40,642 nucleotides of DNA from Neobacillus citreus (GTDB lineage Bacteria; Bacillota; Bacilli; Bacillales; Cytobacillaceae): contig NZ_JAGYPE020000051.1 in assembly GCF_018343545.2 (NCBI RefSeq), forward strand, positions 1 to 40,642, in the 5' to 3' direction. Positions 1 to 8,400 of this stretch are shown here, one piece after another (the stretch's first letter is position 1; each line of letters opens with the position of its first letter). Both the position numbers and the translations under genes were made by a program. The notes beneath the pieces were generated by a model. That model was not told where the DNA came from. It searched no databases and worked only from the letters and a program-made list of their open reading frames with translations.

Positions 1-31
1 CTAAATCTCATTTTTACGTGTCCACTTTTTA

Positions 32-185
32 GACTAACCTCAATTGGCCCCTTTTTTTACACGGGTTTTGGTCTTATAAACCTTTTATAAGACCAATTGG
101 CCCCTTTTCCACATGGGTTTTGGTCTTATGAACCTTTTATAAGACCATTTGAGCTTCCCTTTGTACGGGTTGTGGTCCTATGAAT
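32..185. repeat. Tandem array of 52-bp palindromic repeats
   Basis: Three to four degenerate copies follow the last gene of the secretion locus. Each contains an inverted repeat, best seen as GGTCTTATAA (70-79) pairing with TTATAAGACC (85-94). The next copy starts at 122 (arms 122-129 and 139-146), and a decayed copy starts at 174, so the spacing is exactly 52 bp twice. A partial copy lies at 32-60. The hairpins could end transcription of the upstream minus-strand operon, but no clean T-run follows them, so this is uncertain. The rest of 1-189 shows no coding signal. Confidence 0.75.
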
Positions 186-189
186 CTTT

Positions 190-1032
190 CTAAATCACTT
201 CATCCGTATGCGTAATCTTGATATCTCTAATTATCCTAAATTCTACCTTTACAATTGGGGCATTTTCTTCATCTTCCAATTCAACGGCAGGGTTTAATAC
301 GGTTGTTTCATTTGTTTCTATTAAAACCTCCGTGCCGCTTTCCAAGACTTCGGTCCCTGAATCCAATACTTCGGTTCCTGAATCCAGCAACACTACACCA
401 GGCTCAAATGCCTCTGTACTTTCGTACAGCACCTCCGTACTGCTCTCAAGAAGGACCTCGGTTTCATTTAAAAGGACAGCCGTACCTTCTGGTAGATGTT
501 CATCTGCCTGGAAAAGCACCTCCGTCCCGGCATTCGCCAGCACTTCGGTTGCTTCAGAGGAGCCACTCTCGAAAACTCTAGGATCTACTTTTCCAGTAAA
601 ACCCGTGTTTATAGTATTAAACTCGGTGCCAGTACTTACCGTATTCCCTCTAGCCATCCCAGTAAATCCAGGGCTAACAGTATCCCCCGGCCTCGCCGTA
701 CCACCAGACGTGTTCCCGTTCATGACCGTATTTCCCGTATTTCCGGTCCTGCCTGTATTCCCAGTCCGCCCCGTCCACAGCCTGCGAACCCCGACCGGCT
801 CCGTCAACGACCCGCGGTCGAGATTAAAGGCATCCGGCTGGTGGCGCTTGCTGCCTGTCATCTTGTTTCGTTCGCGGATTTCCTCAATCTGCCTGGCGGC
901 GGTTCGACCAGACAAATCGCCGATAATGGCCAAAATGTTCATTTTGAAAAATAAAAACACGGTCACAATGAACAATACGGCGGCGAGGGAATATCCGACG
1001 ATGGAAATGATTTGCCATGCTGTTGCTCCCAT
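190..1032 (-). CDS. Membrane-anchored protein with T-x-V-L phospho-motif repeats (T7SS locus)
   Basis: A 280-residue protein with one N-terminal membrane span (about residues 5-31), a short basic cytoplasmic linker, a low-complexity TG/NT-rich stretch (about 87-148) and a C-terminal run of repeats (about 162-246). The repeats hold seven TEVL plus one TAVL and one TTVL, mostly preceded by G, S or E. The same TTVL motif occurs twice in the zinc-ribbon/FHA protein of this locus. FHA domains bind phosphothreonine and read the +3 residue, so the repeats look like a multivalent docking tail phosphorylated by the adjacent kinase; that role is inference. The ATG at 1032 is preferred over an upstream GTG at 1041 because AGGGGGTGAG lies just before it. 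It starts 12 bp downstream of the kinase gene and ends the operon. No enzymatic domain is visible. Confidence 0.8.
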   Translation of the reverse strand: MGATAWQIISIVGYSLAAVLFIVTVFLFFKMNILAIIGDLSGRTAARQIEEIRERNKMTGSKRHQPDAFNLDRGSLTEPVGVRRLWTGRTGNTGRTGNTGNTVMNGNTSGGTARPGDTVSPGFTGMARGNTVSTGTEFNTINTGFTGKVDPRVFESGSSEATEVLANAGTEVLFQADEHLPEGTAVLLNETEVLLESSTEVLYESTEAFEPGVVLLDSGTEVLDSGTEVLESGTEVLIETNETTVLNPAVELEDEENAPIVKVEFRIIRDIKITHTDEVI

Positions 1033-1044
1033 GTTCCTCACCCC

Positions 1045-2733
1045 CTATTCCTTCCGAAAAGCGTTATCAACAGCTTTTTCGGTGAGGGCAAAGCGGTCGA
1101 CAACGTCATTCTTAATTGTTTCCGTCTTCTCTGCGGTGACCTCGACATCCTTGGTACTCTGCTTGACGGCCTCTGTCACCGCACGAAGGTCGCTTTCCTT
1201 CACGCCATCCAATTTAAACTTTCGGGCATAGGTTTCAATCGAATACATCGTCAATTTATAGAGTTCAAGTTTTACAATTTCACTCTCTTCTGGGCTTTTA
1301 TCAACCATTTTAATCAGCCCCTTGATGTTTTCCCAATACGGCTTGTATTTGCCTTTGTCCGAAGCCTCTTCGATGTGGAGGGTGATATTCTGGTTAAAAC
1401 GGCCGATATCGCGGTAAATGACGGCCATCTCGTAATAATCGTTTTTTTTCGAGCCGTACTGGACGGCATCCTCGAACCATTGGATGGAGCTTTTCATTCT
1501 CGTAATCTGATTGTCGCTATTTTCACTTTTTCCATAGTCGTAGTAATACCAATACATTTTTCCGACTTCAAAAGCGAGGTCCGGATACTCTGGATTGTCG
1601 CGAAACTCGATAAGGTGGGCGTTGATTTTTTTCTTAAACTGCTCCTCCTCCTCGACTGAAAAGGCAGCATCCCCCTTAAATGCGCCGAGCAATCCCAAAT
1701 AGGCCTTCGTTTCAACCGGCTTAATATCGATTGCTTTTAAAAAATAATCAATCTTCGCCTTATCGGTTGCAGCCTTCTCCGCCATCTGAACCGTTTTATT
1801 GTAATCGGCATTATTCGTTTGAATATTCATCACCTGTCCAAGAATGCCAATGCCCAGGCTCAACACAGCAGCCCCCGCCAGCGCATAAAAACCGCGCAGC
1901 TTCTTCTTTTGCTTGGCGCGATAAAGGTCATCAGCCTCTTCGTAATGGTTCAGCGCATACATCAGCTCGGCACACGATTGATAACGATCATCCGGATTCA
2001 GCTGGGTGCATTTTTCAATAATCCGTTCCAAACCGCCCGACAACGAGGGGTTCCATTGGCGGATGGGGTAAAGCTCATAAGGAGGCTCGGATGGGTTGTG
2101 CCCGGTCACCAGATGATAGAGTGTTACGCCTAAGCAGTAAACGTCTGTACGGGGGTCGGTCTGTCCTTTCCCGCCGAACTGCTCCGGTGCTGCGTACCCC
2201 TTTGTCCCTAAACTCACCGTATCTGCAAGATTCTGCTCCTTGTACTCACGGGCAATCCCAAAGTCAATCAGCTTCAGATTGCCGTCCGGCTTCAGCATCA
2301 CGTTTGCAGGCTTCATATCCCGATAAATAATCGGCGGATTGCAGGTATGTAAATAATCGAGCACCTCACAAAGCTGCTTCGCCCATTCAATCACCAGATC
2401 CTGGGGCTGGGCGCCATACTCCTCCATAATCTTGCTCAGAGGCTCCCCTTCGATATAATCCATGATGACAAAAATAACTTTGCCGTTGTCGATGATGTCG
2501 ACAATCCGAGGCAAAGAAGGGTGGTCGAGGCGTTTAATCATGTTCGCTTCGGCGATGGCACTCTGGATAATGACCTCGTTGTTTTTGTCCCTGCCTCTTT
2601 TTTCAATCTCTTTCACGGCCCACTGCTTGTTGAGGCGTTTGTCCATGGCCAGGTACACCTTGGACATCCCGCCTTGGCCGATCTGCTTCAGTATTTCATA
2701 TTTTCCATCTATAACGGATCCAATTGCTGCCAC
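1045..2733 (-). CDS. Membrane Ser/Thr protein kinase with extracellular helical domain
   Basis: A 562-residue PknB-type kinase. Residues 1-270 carry a glycine loop (GQGGMS, 19-24), catalytic Lys41, YRDMKPAN with catalytic Asp139, DFG at 157-159 and AAPEQF at 181-186, so it should be active. A membrane span lies at about 283-302, followed by about 260 extracytoplasmic, TPR-like helical residues in place of the PASTA repeats of PrkC. This layout matches EssB/YukC, whose kinase domain is inactive. The start is GTG with AGGGATGGGG upstream. The gene follows the PPM phosphatase by 15 bp and precedes the T-x-V-L protein, so a kinase/phosphatase/FHA circuit acting on the secretion machine is likely. 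Substrates are inferred from context only. Confidence 0.9.
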   Translation of the reverse strand: MAAIGSVIDGKYEILKQIGQGGMSKVYLAMDKRLNKQWAVKEIEKRGRDKNNEVIIQSAIAEANMIKRLDHPSLPRIVDIIDNGKVIFVIMDYIEGEPLSKIMEEYGAQPQDLVIEWAKQLCEVLDYLHTCNPPIIYRDMKPANVMLKPDGNLKLIDFGIAREYKEQNLADTVSLGTKGYAAPEQFGGKGQTDPRTDVYCLGVTLYHLVTGHNPSEPPYELYPIRQWNPSLSGGLERIIEKCTQLNPDDRYQSCAELMYALNHYEEADDLYRAKQKKKLRGFYALAGAAVLSLGIGILGQVMNIQTNNADYNKTVQMAEKAATDKAKIDYFLKAIDIKPVETKAYLGLLGAFKGDAAFSVEEEEQFKKKINAHLIEFRDNPEYPDLAFEVGKMYWYYYDYGKSENSDNQITRMKSSIQWFEDAVQYGSKKNDYYEMAVIYRDIGRFNQNITLHIEEASDKGKYKPYWENIKGLIKMVDKSPEESEIVKLELYKLTMYSIETYARKFKLDGVKESDLRAVTEAVKQSTKDVEVTAEKTETIKNDVVDRFALTEKAVDNAFRKE

Positions 2734-2748
2734 GTGAAATCCCCATCC

Positions 2749-3519
2749 CTACTGAATTTTTACAAGCAGCACAGTGATATTGTCTGTTTCCTGTCTTTGC
2801 TTATTAAGCTCCACTAAAGTGATTGCGTGTGTTTCCATTACCGCTTCGTCCGTCAATACCTGCGGGGAGAATGCTTGGAAAATTTCCTCCTCGGTAAGCA
2901 TGTGGCGGAACCCGTCGGAACAAAGCATATAGACTTCGCCAGGGGTTGCGCGGCCATGGATAAATTCAGGCTCAACCAGCTTTGATGCCCCGATGCACTG
3001 TAGGAGGACATTTCGCCGAGGGTCAGTTTTAGCCTGCTCCGGCGTAATCGTACCCCGCTTCAGGTCTCTAGCGACCACCGTCTGGTCCTCTGTCAGGATT
3101 TCAAGCTGCCTCTCCCCGATTCGATAGACGCGCGAGTCTCCGACATGGCCAATCAGCATGAACGTGGTGTCGATGAGAAGCAGCGCAGTAATCGTCGTGC
3201 CTAGCTGGATTCTCACCCTGCGCCCATACTCGGCAATCCGTTGGTTTTGCTCTTTGATGATCCGCTCCCAGCGATACTGGATATCGTCCCAATCCTTCCG
3301 GGCAAGCTGTTCCGGAAGTTCAGTTTCAAACCACTCTGAAAACGCACGAACGACACTGGCACTGGCCACTTCCCCTTTGGAGAGTCCGCCCATCCCATCG
3401 CAAATGACAGCTAAAACGACCTCTCCCATCGATGTTTCGGCAACCTTTATAAGCAGGCTGTCCTGATTCGTCGGTTTCTTAATCCCCTTATCTGTAACTG
3501 CCGTGGATAACACTTCCAT
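2749..3519 (-). CDS. PPM/PP2C-family Ser/Thr protein phosphatase
   Basis: A 256-residue protein, the usual length for soluble bacterial PP2C enzymes such as PrpC. It has the metal-binding motifs in order: NQDS (18-21), CDGMGGLSKGE (40-50), a central GDSRVYR, CSDGFRHM and the C-terminal TDNITVLLV. There is no membrane segment. A metal-dependent phosphatase beside a kinase is the standard reversible pair, and here it probably dephosphorylates the kinase, the T-x-V-L protein or the FHA proteins of the secretion locus. The ATG at 3519 is preceded by GAGGAG at 8-9 nt. Upstream lies a two-copy 52-bp repeat separating it from the FHA gene. Confidence 0.95.
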   Translation of the reverse strand: MEVLSTAVTDKGIKKPTNQDSLLIKVAETSMGEVVLAVICDGMGGLSKGEVASASVVRAFSEWFETELPEQLARKDWDDIQYRWERIIKEQNQRIAEYGRRVRIQLGTTITALLLIDTTFMLIGHVGDSRVYRIGERQLEILTEDQTVVARDLKRGTITPEQAKTDPRRNVLLQCIGASKLVEPEFIHGRATPGEVYMLCSDGFRHMLTEEEIFQAFSPQVLTDEAVMETHAITLVELNKQRQETDNITVLLVKIQ

Positions 3520-3558
3520 TGTCTAAACTCCTCGCCTAAATAATCGGTGCCTTGCCTT

Positions 3559-3654
3559 CGGACATTTCCTCTGATTTTTCCAACGGTTTTGTCCGTAGAC
3601 GCAATTCCTACGGACACTTCCTCTACTTTTCCCATTGGTTTTGTCCGTAGACGC
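3559..3654. repeat. Two-copy 52-bp repeat with CGGACA/TGTCCG arms
   Basis: Two copies begin at 3559 and 3611, exactly 52 bp apart. Each opens with CGGACA and closes with TTTTGTCCGTAGACG, so each forms a small inverted repeat. It separates the phosphatase and FHA genes. The arms match those of the larger array at 18475-18725. Confidence 0.8.
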
Positions 3655-3662
3655 CAAACAGT

Positions 3663-4925
3663 CTATATATAAAAAGTAAAGTCCTCATTAGCTAGGCGCA
3701 GCTTTGTACCTGAAAAGATTTCAATCTCCTTCATAACCGGAATCACCCGGCCATCGACATAAGTCTTGTTGGTAGAATTATTGTCGATGATATAATAGCG
3801 GCCGCCCTTTGTGATAATATCTGCATGACTGCGGCTGATGGCATTATTGCTGGAAACGAAATAATCGCAAAAGCTGCGCTCCTTGCCAATCCGAAAGGCG
3901 GGTTTGTCGACGCTGATTTCTTCCTGCGTCTTCTCCCTGACCAGATAAGGGAAGCGGGGTTCTTCGTACACATCAGCCTCAAGTACCGTTGTCCCGCCAA
4001 TATCCTCAACACCCAAAACCGTCGTTCCACTGAAATGTTCCGTTTCGGATGGCACTGCCGCAAAAGGCTCTTTTGTTTCCGCAGCAGCCTTAAGCCTGCC
4101 CGCCAGCCCCTCCAAGGGCGCCCCGCACGCCGAGCAAAATTTGGCATCTTCCATACTGTTGGCCCCGCACTGCGGACATGCCTTTAATTTTTTTGAAAAA
4201 TCATATTGATTGCCAAACGGATTATAGGCAATGCTCGAGGGGCGAGCTTTTTCGCTGGCCGCATTCCCGGTTTTCCCAGCTCCGGTCCCATACCCAATCC
4301 TCCCGGATTCCCGCGGACCTTCGCCCACACTGCCCGTCGAACCGGACGGCAGGTACCCCTTGTTGTCGACTGTTTTCCCCAGCAATTCAAACAATAATTT
4401 TTCAAAACCATTAATTGAAAATGGGCTATGGCTGCGGAAATATTGCAAATAGGAGGTCACATAGCCATTGTCTTCGTGTTTATTAAACACTACCCGAAAG
4501 GTAATATCGTTAAAAAAGTCAGGCACTACACTCGCGTTTTGGTTGTTGACAATCGGCCAGTAAATGCATTTGACCTCTTTCGTCCGCGGGTCGAGAAAAA
4601 TCGTTTCCCAATTCAACATGAGATTGCTTACATTTAGCAAGTTTTTCTCACATTCCTTGGCAACCGCCGCAATTCTGGCCATCGTCCCCAAGAACATTTT
4701 CTTACTGACAATCCCGCTGAAATAGGATTGCAGCGTCATCATCCCCTCGACATAACACCTTAGAACGAGTCCCTTTTTCGTCTTCTCGGCCGTAACCGGC
4801 AAAAGACTGCCAGACAGTCCCGCTGCAATGCCCTTCAGTTCCCGTTCATTAATGGCCTCGGGTACAATCAGCTTGTTCACGACCAAATATTTATTTGCCT
4901 GCTGTTCAACAGTTGTTTTTCCCAT
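3663..4925 (-). CDS. Zinc-ribbon and FHA domain protein (DUF6382-like N-terminus)
   Basis: A 420-residue soluble protein. The N-terminal 180 residues resemble the domain found before FHA modules in many Firmicute proteins (DUF6382, by recollection). A glycine-rich linker follows, then a four-cysteine zinc ribbon (CPQCG at 250-254, CSACG at 264-268), two TTVL motifs (301-304 and 312-315) and a C-terminal FHA domain (about 340-420). The FHA keeps S364-x-x-H367, but the usual GR is GK (347-348) and the usual NG is NK (386-387), so phosphothreonine binding may be altered. It probably links kinase signalling to the secretion machine, with its TTVL sites possible phospho-acceptors. The ATG at 4925 follows CAGGAG at a good distance. 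The first WXG100 gene lies 28 bp upstream. Confidence 0.88.
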   Translation of the reverse strand: MGKTTVEQQANKYLVVNKLIVPEAINERELKGIAAGLSGSLLPVTAEKTKKGLVLRCYVEGMMTLQSYFSGIVSKKMFLGTMARIAAVAKECEKNLLNVSNLMLNWETIFLDPRTKEVKCIYWPIVNNQNASVVPDFFNDITFRVVFNKHEDNGYVTSYLQYFRSHSPFSINGFEKLLFELLGKTVDNKGYLPSGSTGSVGEGPRESGRIGYGTGAGKTGNAASEKARPSSIAYNPFGNQYDFSKKLKACPQCGANSMEDAKFCSACGAPLEGLAGRLKAAAETKEPFAAVPSETEHFSGTTVLGVEDIGGTTVLEADVYEEPRFPYLVREKTQEEISVDKPAFRIGKERSFCDYFVSSNNAISRSHADIITKGGRYYIIDNNSTNKTYVDGRVIPVMKEIEIFSGTKLRLANEDFTFYI

Positions 4926-4953
4926 AGCTATCTCCTGCTTTAAAATACTAAAC

Positions 4954-5259
4954 TTATAAACTATTCACTCGATCAATCGCCTTTTTCTGCGCTTTTTTAT
5001 ATTGATCGGCCACATACCGGAGCACATCCGCGTAATCCTTGAGGCTCTTTTGCAGGTTTACGGCTGTGGAACCGGTGTTATCCAGCTCATTCCATTTGGA
5101 CTGAAGCCGTTCAAAATCCTGGCCCTGCCAGCCTGCCCCAAGGGAGGCTACCTCTTGATTCGCCTGGGACATCTTTTGTTTTTGCCTATCCACATAGTCC
5201 TCCACAGCGGAAGCCGCCTTTTCAAACTCCCGGTAATCGACATCGATGAAAGAGCTCAT
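4954..5259 (-). CDS. WXG100-family protein
   Basis: A 101-residue all-helical protein with a central helix turn GWQGQDF, the WXG motif, in the length range of ESAT-6-like proteins. Such proteins form helical-hairpin dimers that are exported by EssC or escort larger substrates. There is no signal peptide. Start ATG follows ATAGGAGGAACGG. It lies last in a run of small helical genes downstream of the lipase gene, so it may be a partner of the lipase rather than the general EsxA. No YxxxD/E motif is visible in its tail. Confidence 0.88.
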   Translation of the reverse strand: MSSFIDVDYREFEKAASAVEDYVDRQKQKMSQANQEVASLGAGWQGQDFERLQSKWNELDNTGSTAVNLQKSLKDYADVLRYVADQYKKAQKKAIDRVNSL

Positions 5260-5271
5260 TTTCCGTTCCTC

Positions 5272-5574
5272 CTATTTAAAAGAGTCTGCCAAATTTGTAT
5301 TGACGGTCTCCGTCTTGTTGTAGCCGTCCGATACCTGCTGCACAAGGAATTTGGAATAGTTCTGCATCACCTGAAACCGGCTGTCTTTAAAAGCATGTTT
5401 AATAGAATGGAAACGGCCGATGACATGATCCGAAGCTCTGCTTTGCCAGCTGCCGTTCAAATGCGCGATGGCCTTCTCCATTCGTGCAAACTCAGCATCG
5501 ATTTGCTGATTGATCGTGGTAATCCGGCTGGCCGTGTTTACGACCTTCGCCGTATCAATTTTTATTTGACTCAT
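5272..5574 (-). CDS. WXG100-like protein with degenerate WXS turn
   Basis: A 100-residue helical protein of ESAT-6 size whose turn reads GSWQSRA, with Ser in place of the motif glycine. The C-terminus contains YNKTE, fitting the YxxxD/E export signal, and ends NLADSFK, almost the same as the tail of the WXG100 protein at 8401-8706. It starts 18 bp downstream of the 76-residue gene and lies 12 bp upstream of the next WXG100 gene. Start ATG has AAGGGGGCAG upstream. It probably forms a heterodimer with a neighbouring helical protein or with the lipase C-terminal region; the pairing is inference. Confidence 0.8.
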   Translation of the reverse strand: MSQIKIDTAKVVNTASRITTINQQIDAEFARMEKAIAHLNGSWQSRASDHVIGRFHSIKHAFKDSRFQVMQNYSKFLVQQVSDGYNKTETVNTNLADSFK

Positions 5575-5592
5575 CGCTTCACTGCCCCCTTA

Positions 5593-5823
5593 TCAGCCTT
5601 TGCCTATCCCTAATTTCGCTAAAAAGGCTTCTGATAGATTAGATGGATTTACCCTGCTTAAACTTCGCTTTGCCCTTTCACATTCCTCAATAAAATCACG
5701 GATGCGGGCCGCGGCGACTTCGCTGCCAATCCCTTTAAAATCATGGCGGAGCCCCGCTTCGATGGACTCAAGCTCGGAAATAATACTGCTTAATTCTGCT
5801 TTTGCACTGCTTAAACCGCTCAT
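5593..5823 (-). CDS. Small helical T7SS-associated protein, possible lipase partner
   Basis: A 76-residue protein predicted to be two helices from its heptad-like Leu/Ile/Ala spacing, without signal peptide, membrane segment or WXG. I do not recognise a named family with confidence. Its size and position directly after the lipase gene recall the small helical partners (YwqH/YwqI types, or TlaA in Staphylococcus) that pair with the targeting region of type VII toxins. Start ATG follows AGGGGGAGAAAG, a good ribosome binding site. Function is inferred from context only. Confidence 0.7.
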   Translation of the reverse strand: MSGLSSAKAELSSIISELESIEAGLRHDFKGIGSEVAAARIRDFIEECERAKRSLSRVNPSNLSEAFLAKLGIGKG

Positions 5824-5840
5824 TCTTTCTCCCCCTGCCC

Positions 5841-7529
5841 TTAAATACTCATGATCCGATTTTCTGCTTCGTCAAAGTCGGCGGCCGTATCCCGCAAGTA
5901 ATCTATGACTTTATTCATCTGCCTTTTTGTCGGCAGATTTTCTGCAATCGCCAAATGGATGATGTCAAGCAGGCCTTCTGATAGATAGAGATAATTCAAT
6001 TTCGAATCGACTTCGGAAATCCGCGCTTTCACCGAATCCAGCCGATTCGCGTAAGCCCTGAGTTTATAGGTGTCAATCCGAATATGCGGCGTCGGAACAG
6101 CTTTCGGACCGGAACCAAATAGATTTTTCAAGTCGCCAAGAAAATGATTAAATTTCTCTGCCAGCATATCCCGGAATTCTGTCAGCTGTTTCTTGGTCCA
6201 GTTCGCAAATTGGGCCACCCCTTCGGCCACCCGGTCAATAATTTCCGGAATCAAGTCCGTGAACACATAGGCCGCAAACGCCGCAACTGCATCGGCAACA
6301 TCACTTAGAACCTCAAATGCAATCACCGAAGCAACAAACAGTGCCACATATCCAATCGCAACAAACGCAAATTCCACCAGGGCAACGGTTGCCGCCAACA
6401 GAGCAGGGCCCGCAACGATGGCTGTGACAACGAGAGCGACTGTCACGGTTACCGCTAGAATTTTTCCGGCAGTGGTCATTTTTCCATCTTGATATAAGGC
6501 ATTTTTTAGTTTCCAGCCGGCGTCAGTTATGGCAACCAAAGCAGTAGTTAAAAAAGAACCTACCGCAGGACTAATAAGGCGGTCCAAGCCTTGCGTAAAT
6601 GGCGATGTAATATACTTTGAGATGATGGTGGATAAAGCATTAGGCTGGTCGGTTCGCACAATATTGCCATTTTCATCAAAGTGTACATTTTCCGTACCAT
6701 GCTGAACCGCACCTTCTCCGACTAAATCGGCATAAAAATAGTTCACCCCATCGGCATGCTGCAGTATGCCGCCTACCAGAGATTGCAGAACATGATCCAT
6801 TTGTACCGTACTCGTTGCCAAAGCAATTTCCTCTTTGTGCGCTTCCAAATAGTCGTTGGAGTGGCCCGGTCCATCATAGCTGATCGTTCTATCAATCCGG
6901 TCGGCCAAGCCAAGCTTTGCCGCGTAGAAGGTCGCGTGTTCCGCAAGATTTCCCCCTAACGAATGCCCGGCAAACGAAATATTGTCATACTTGTCAAAAT
7001 AGCCGTCTTTTTTAAGCTCATCGATAAATCGCTGCGCATCTCTTTGTTGGTCTGTAAGCCTGCCAGAGATTAAAGCAGCATCAGCCTTGAGCCAGTCCTG
7101 CTGAATATTTTGATACTCTGAGGGCGATTCGCTGCCGCGGAAGGAGACGATTAAGCCTTTATCGGTCTCTATAACGACACCATAGAAACCTGATTGCCCA
7201 GGGTTATTTTGGTCAAACGTTTTGACAATTTTCCAATCCATCGCTTCACTAGGCAGTTGATTGATTTTACCTGCATCTAGACTGACACTTTGATCTTTAC
7301 CCACGTCTTTGCCTTTAGTCAACTGATCAAAATGGCCCTGTGAATAGTTTGAGCTACCGTCCGCCTTCATTTTCAAAAGCCCCCCGACAGTATTGTCCGG
7401 GCTTTGTCCTGCACCAACAGAACCAGGAATGTTTTTGCGCGATTTGTCTTTTAGGAGTTCCAGATCCAGATAAGCGATATCGGTGGCAAACTTCAATTCT
7501 TGCTCTGTTAAAGCAGTCTTATCTGCCAA
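5841..7529 (-). CDS. Putative type VII-secreted lipase toxin with C-terminal helical region
   Basis: A 562-residue protein. Residues 100-290 form a class-3/DUF2974-type alpha/beta-hydrolase: GLIVSFRG oxyanion-side strand (125-132), nucleophile elbow GHSLGG with Ser190, SYDGPGH with probable Asp219, and candidate His277 or His283. A long hydrophobic stretch (about 340-410) could insert into membrane, and 500-562 is charged and helical. This toxin-first, helical-last order is that of TslA of S. aureus, a type VII lipase acting on bacteria. The start is TTG, only 2 bp after the lipoprotein stop, with AAGGACGGTGA upstream; the next in-frame ATG would cut into the domain. The tight coupling to the lipoprotein suggests an effector-immunity pair. 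Substrate lipid is unknown. Confidence 0.85.
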   Translation of the reverse strand: MADKTALTEQELKFATDIAYLDLELLKDKSRKNIPGSVGAGQSPDNTVGGLLKMKADGSSNYSQGHFDQLTKGKDVGKDQSVSLDAGKINQLPSEAMDWKIVKTFDQNNPGQSGFYGVVIETDKGLIVSFRGSESPSEYQNIQQDWLKADAALISGRLTDQQRDAQRFIDELKKDGYFDKYDNISFAGHSLGGNLAEHATFYAAKLGLADRIDRTISYDGPGHSNDYLEAHKEEIALATSTVQMDHVLQSLVGGILQHADGVNYFYADLVGEGAVQHGTENVHFDENGNIVRTDQPNALSTIISKYITSPFTQGLDRLISPAVGSFLTTALVAITDAGWKLKNALYQDGKMTTAGKILAVTVTVALVVTAIVAGPALLAATVALVEFAFVAIGYVALFVASVIAFEVLSDVADAVAAFAAYVFTDLIPEIIDRVAEGVAQFANWTKKQLTEFRDMLAEKFNHFLGDLKNLFGSGPKAVPTPHIRIDTYKLRAYANRLDSVKARISEVDSKLNYLYLSEGLLDIIHLAIAENLPTKRQMNKVIDYLRDTAADFDEAENRIMSI

Positions 7530-7531
7530 TG

Positions 7532-8266
7532 TTATTCACCGTCCTTAGCTGTTGCCGAAGCATCGGCAAAATGATAGCCATTGGCATCCGCAACTGCGTC
7601 AAATTCTTTTACAACGTTGTAGTCAATAAACCATGAACTGGTGACATAAGGAACCTCTTTAAATTTCTTTACGCATTTGTCATATTCATCTTCCGCAATC
7701 ACATGAACAGTCACTTGATAGGCGGTGTTTACCCCGGCTTGATACGCCGCAGTCAGTGCCTTTTCAAACTGTTCCGGTGATAGATCAGGCTTTTCCTTGA
7801 CAATGATATCTCCTGAAAAATAGCCTGGTTTATAAGCCTTAACGTATTCTTCCAAAGAAATATCCGGATTGGTCTCCGCCGAACTGTCTGCTTCCATCGC
7901 TACTGTGTGTGTTTCACTCTCAATTCCTGCAGAAGAAAGCTCCCGAGTGATAATTTGATTGAAGGACTTGCTAATCAGACTTGGAATATAGCCATCACTC
8001 ACGAGCTCTCCATCCTTTGTCGTAACCGCCTTAAATACCAAGTCCTTCTGGTCCTTTGGGTGGACATAAGTGGTAACCGTATCATTCGTCGCTGTCCCAT
8101 ATCGGCCGCCAATATGGGTCACTTCAAATTCCTGGTGATACTTTTTTTGGAGCAGCTTTTCGACATCGGCGGCCTGCTCTTTATCCATTTCGCTACAGCC
8201 AATCAAGCTAAAAATTGATAGTCCCATTGCGATGACACTCACCTTTTTCAATATTTTTTTCAGCAT
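7532..8266 (-). CDS. Lipoprotein, candidate immunity protein for the adjacent lipase
   Basis: A 244-residue protein with a lysine-rich signal peptide and lipobox LIGC, the acylated Cys being residue 24. The remainder is a hydrophilic extracytoplasmic domain of roughly 220 residues with no enzyme motif that I recognise. A lipoprotein immediately before a secreted lipase mirrors TilA-TslA, in which the lipoprotein protects the producer at the outer membrane face. The ATG at 8266 is preferred to a GTG at 8278 because AAAGTGGG lies 7 nt before it. Separated from the WXG100 gene upstream by 134 bp holding a hairpin. Confidence 0.85.
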   Translation of the reverse strand: MLKKILKKVSVIAMGLSIFSLIGCSEMDKEQAADVEKLLQKKYHQEFEVTHIGGRYGTATNDTVTTYVHPKDQKDLVFKAVTTKDGELVSDGYIPSLISKSFNQIITRELSSAGIESETHTVAMEADSSAETNPDISLEEYVKAYKPGYFSGDIIVKEKPDLSPEQFEKALTAAYQAGVNTAYQVTVHVIAEDEYDKCVKKFKEVPYVTSSWFIDYNVVKEFDAVADANGYHFADASATAKDGE

Positions 8267-8342
8267 ATTAATACCCACTTTCTTTGAGAAAAACCAAGTA
8301 TCAGTATCTATTTCATCCGGGCGGAATTATTTTCAAAGTCAA

Positions 8343-8375
8343 GCTAAAGGCGATTGGCATGCCATCACCTTTAGC
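8343..8375 (-). terminator. Hairpin between WXG100 and lipoprotein genes
   Basis: GCTAAAGG on the left pairs with CCTTTAGC on the right, and the stem extends inward with one bulge to GGCATGCC. On the minus strand it is followed by TTGACTTTG rather than a T-run, so it is more likely a partial terminator or mRNA-processing/stability hairpin that keeps WXG100 transcript above that of the toxin genes. Confidence 0.5.
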
Positions 8376-8400
8376 GTCATATTTTTTTCCGAAAATTCGT

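Noticed and set aside
32..185. Palindromic repeats as a CRISPR array
   Set aside because: The units differ from each other throughout, there are no conserved repeats with unique spacers and no cas genes are present.
218..1231. 337-codon open frame on the plus strand opposite the T-x-V-L gene
   Set aside because: The minus-strand gene is repetitive and poor in stop-complement codons, which leaves several frames open. No ribosome binding site or domain is found, and the minus-strand gene has both an RBS and a membrane span.
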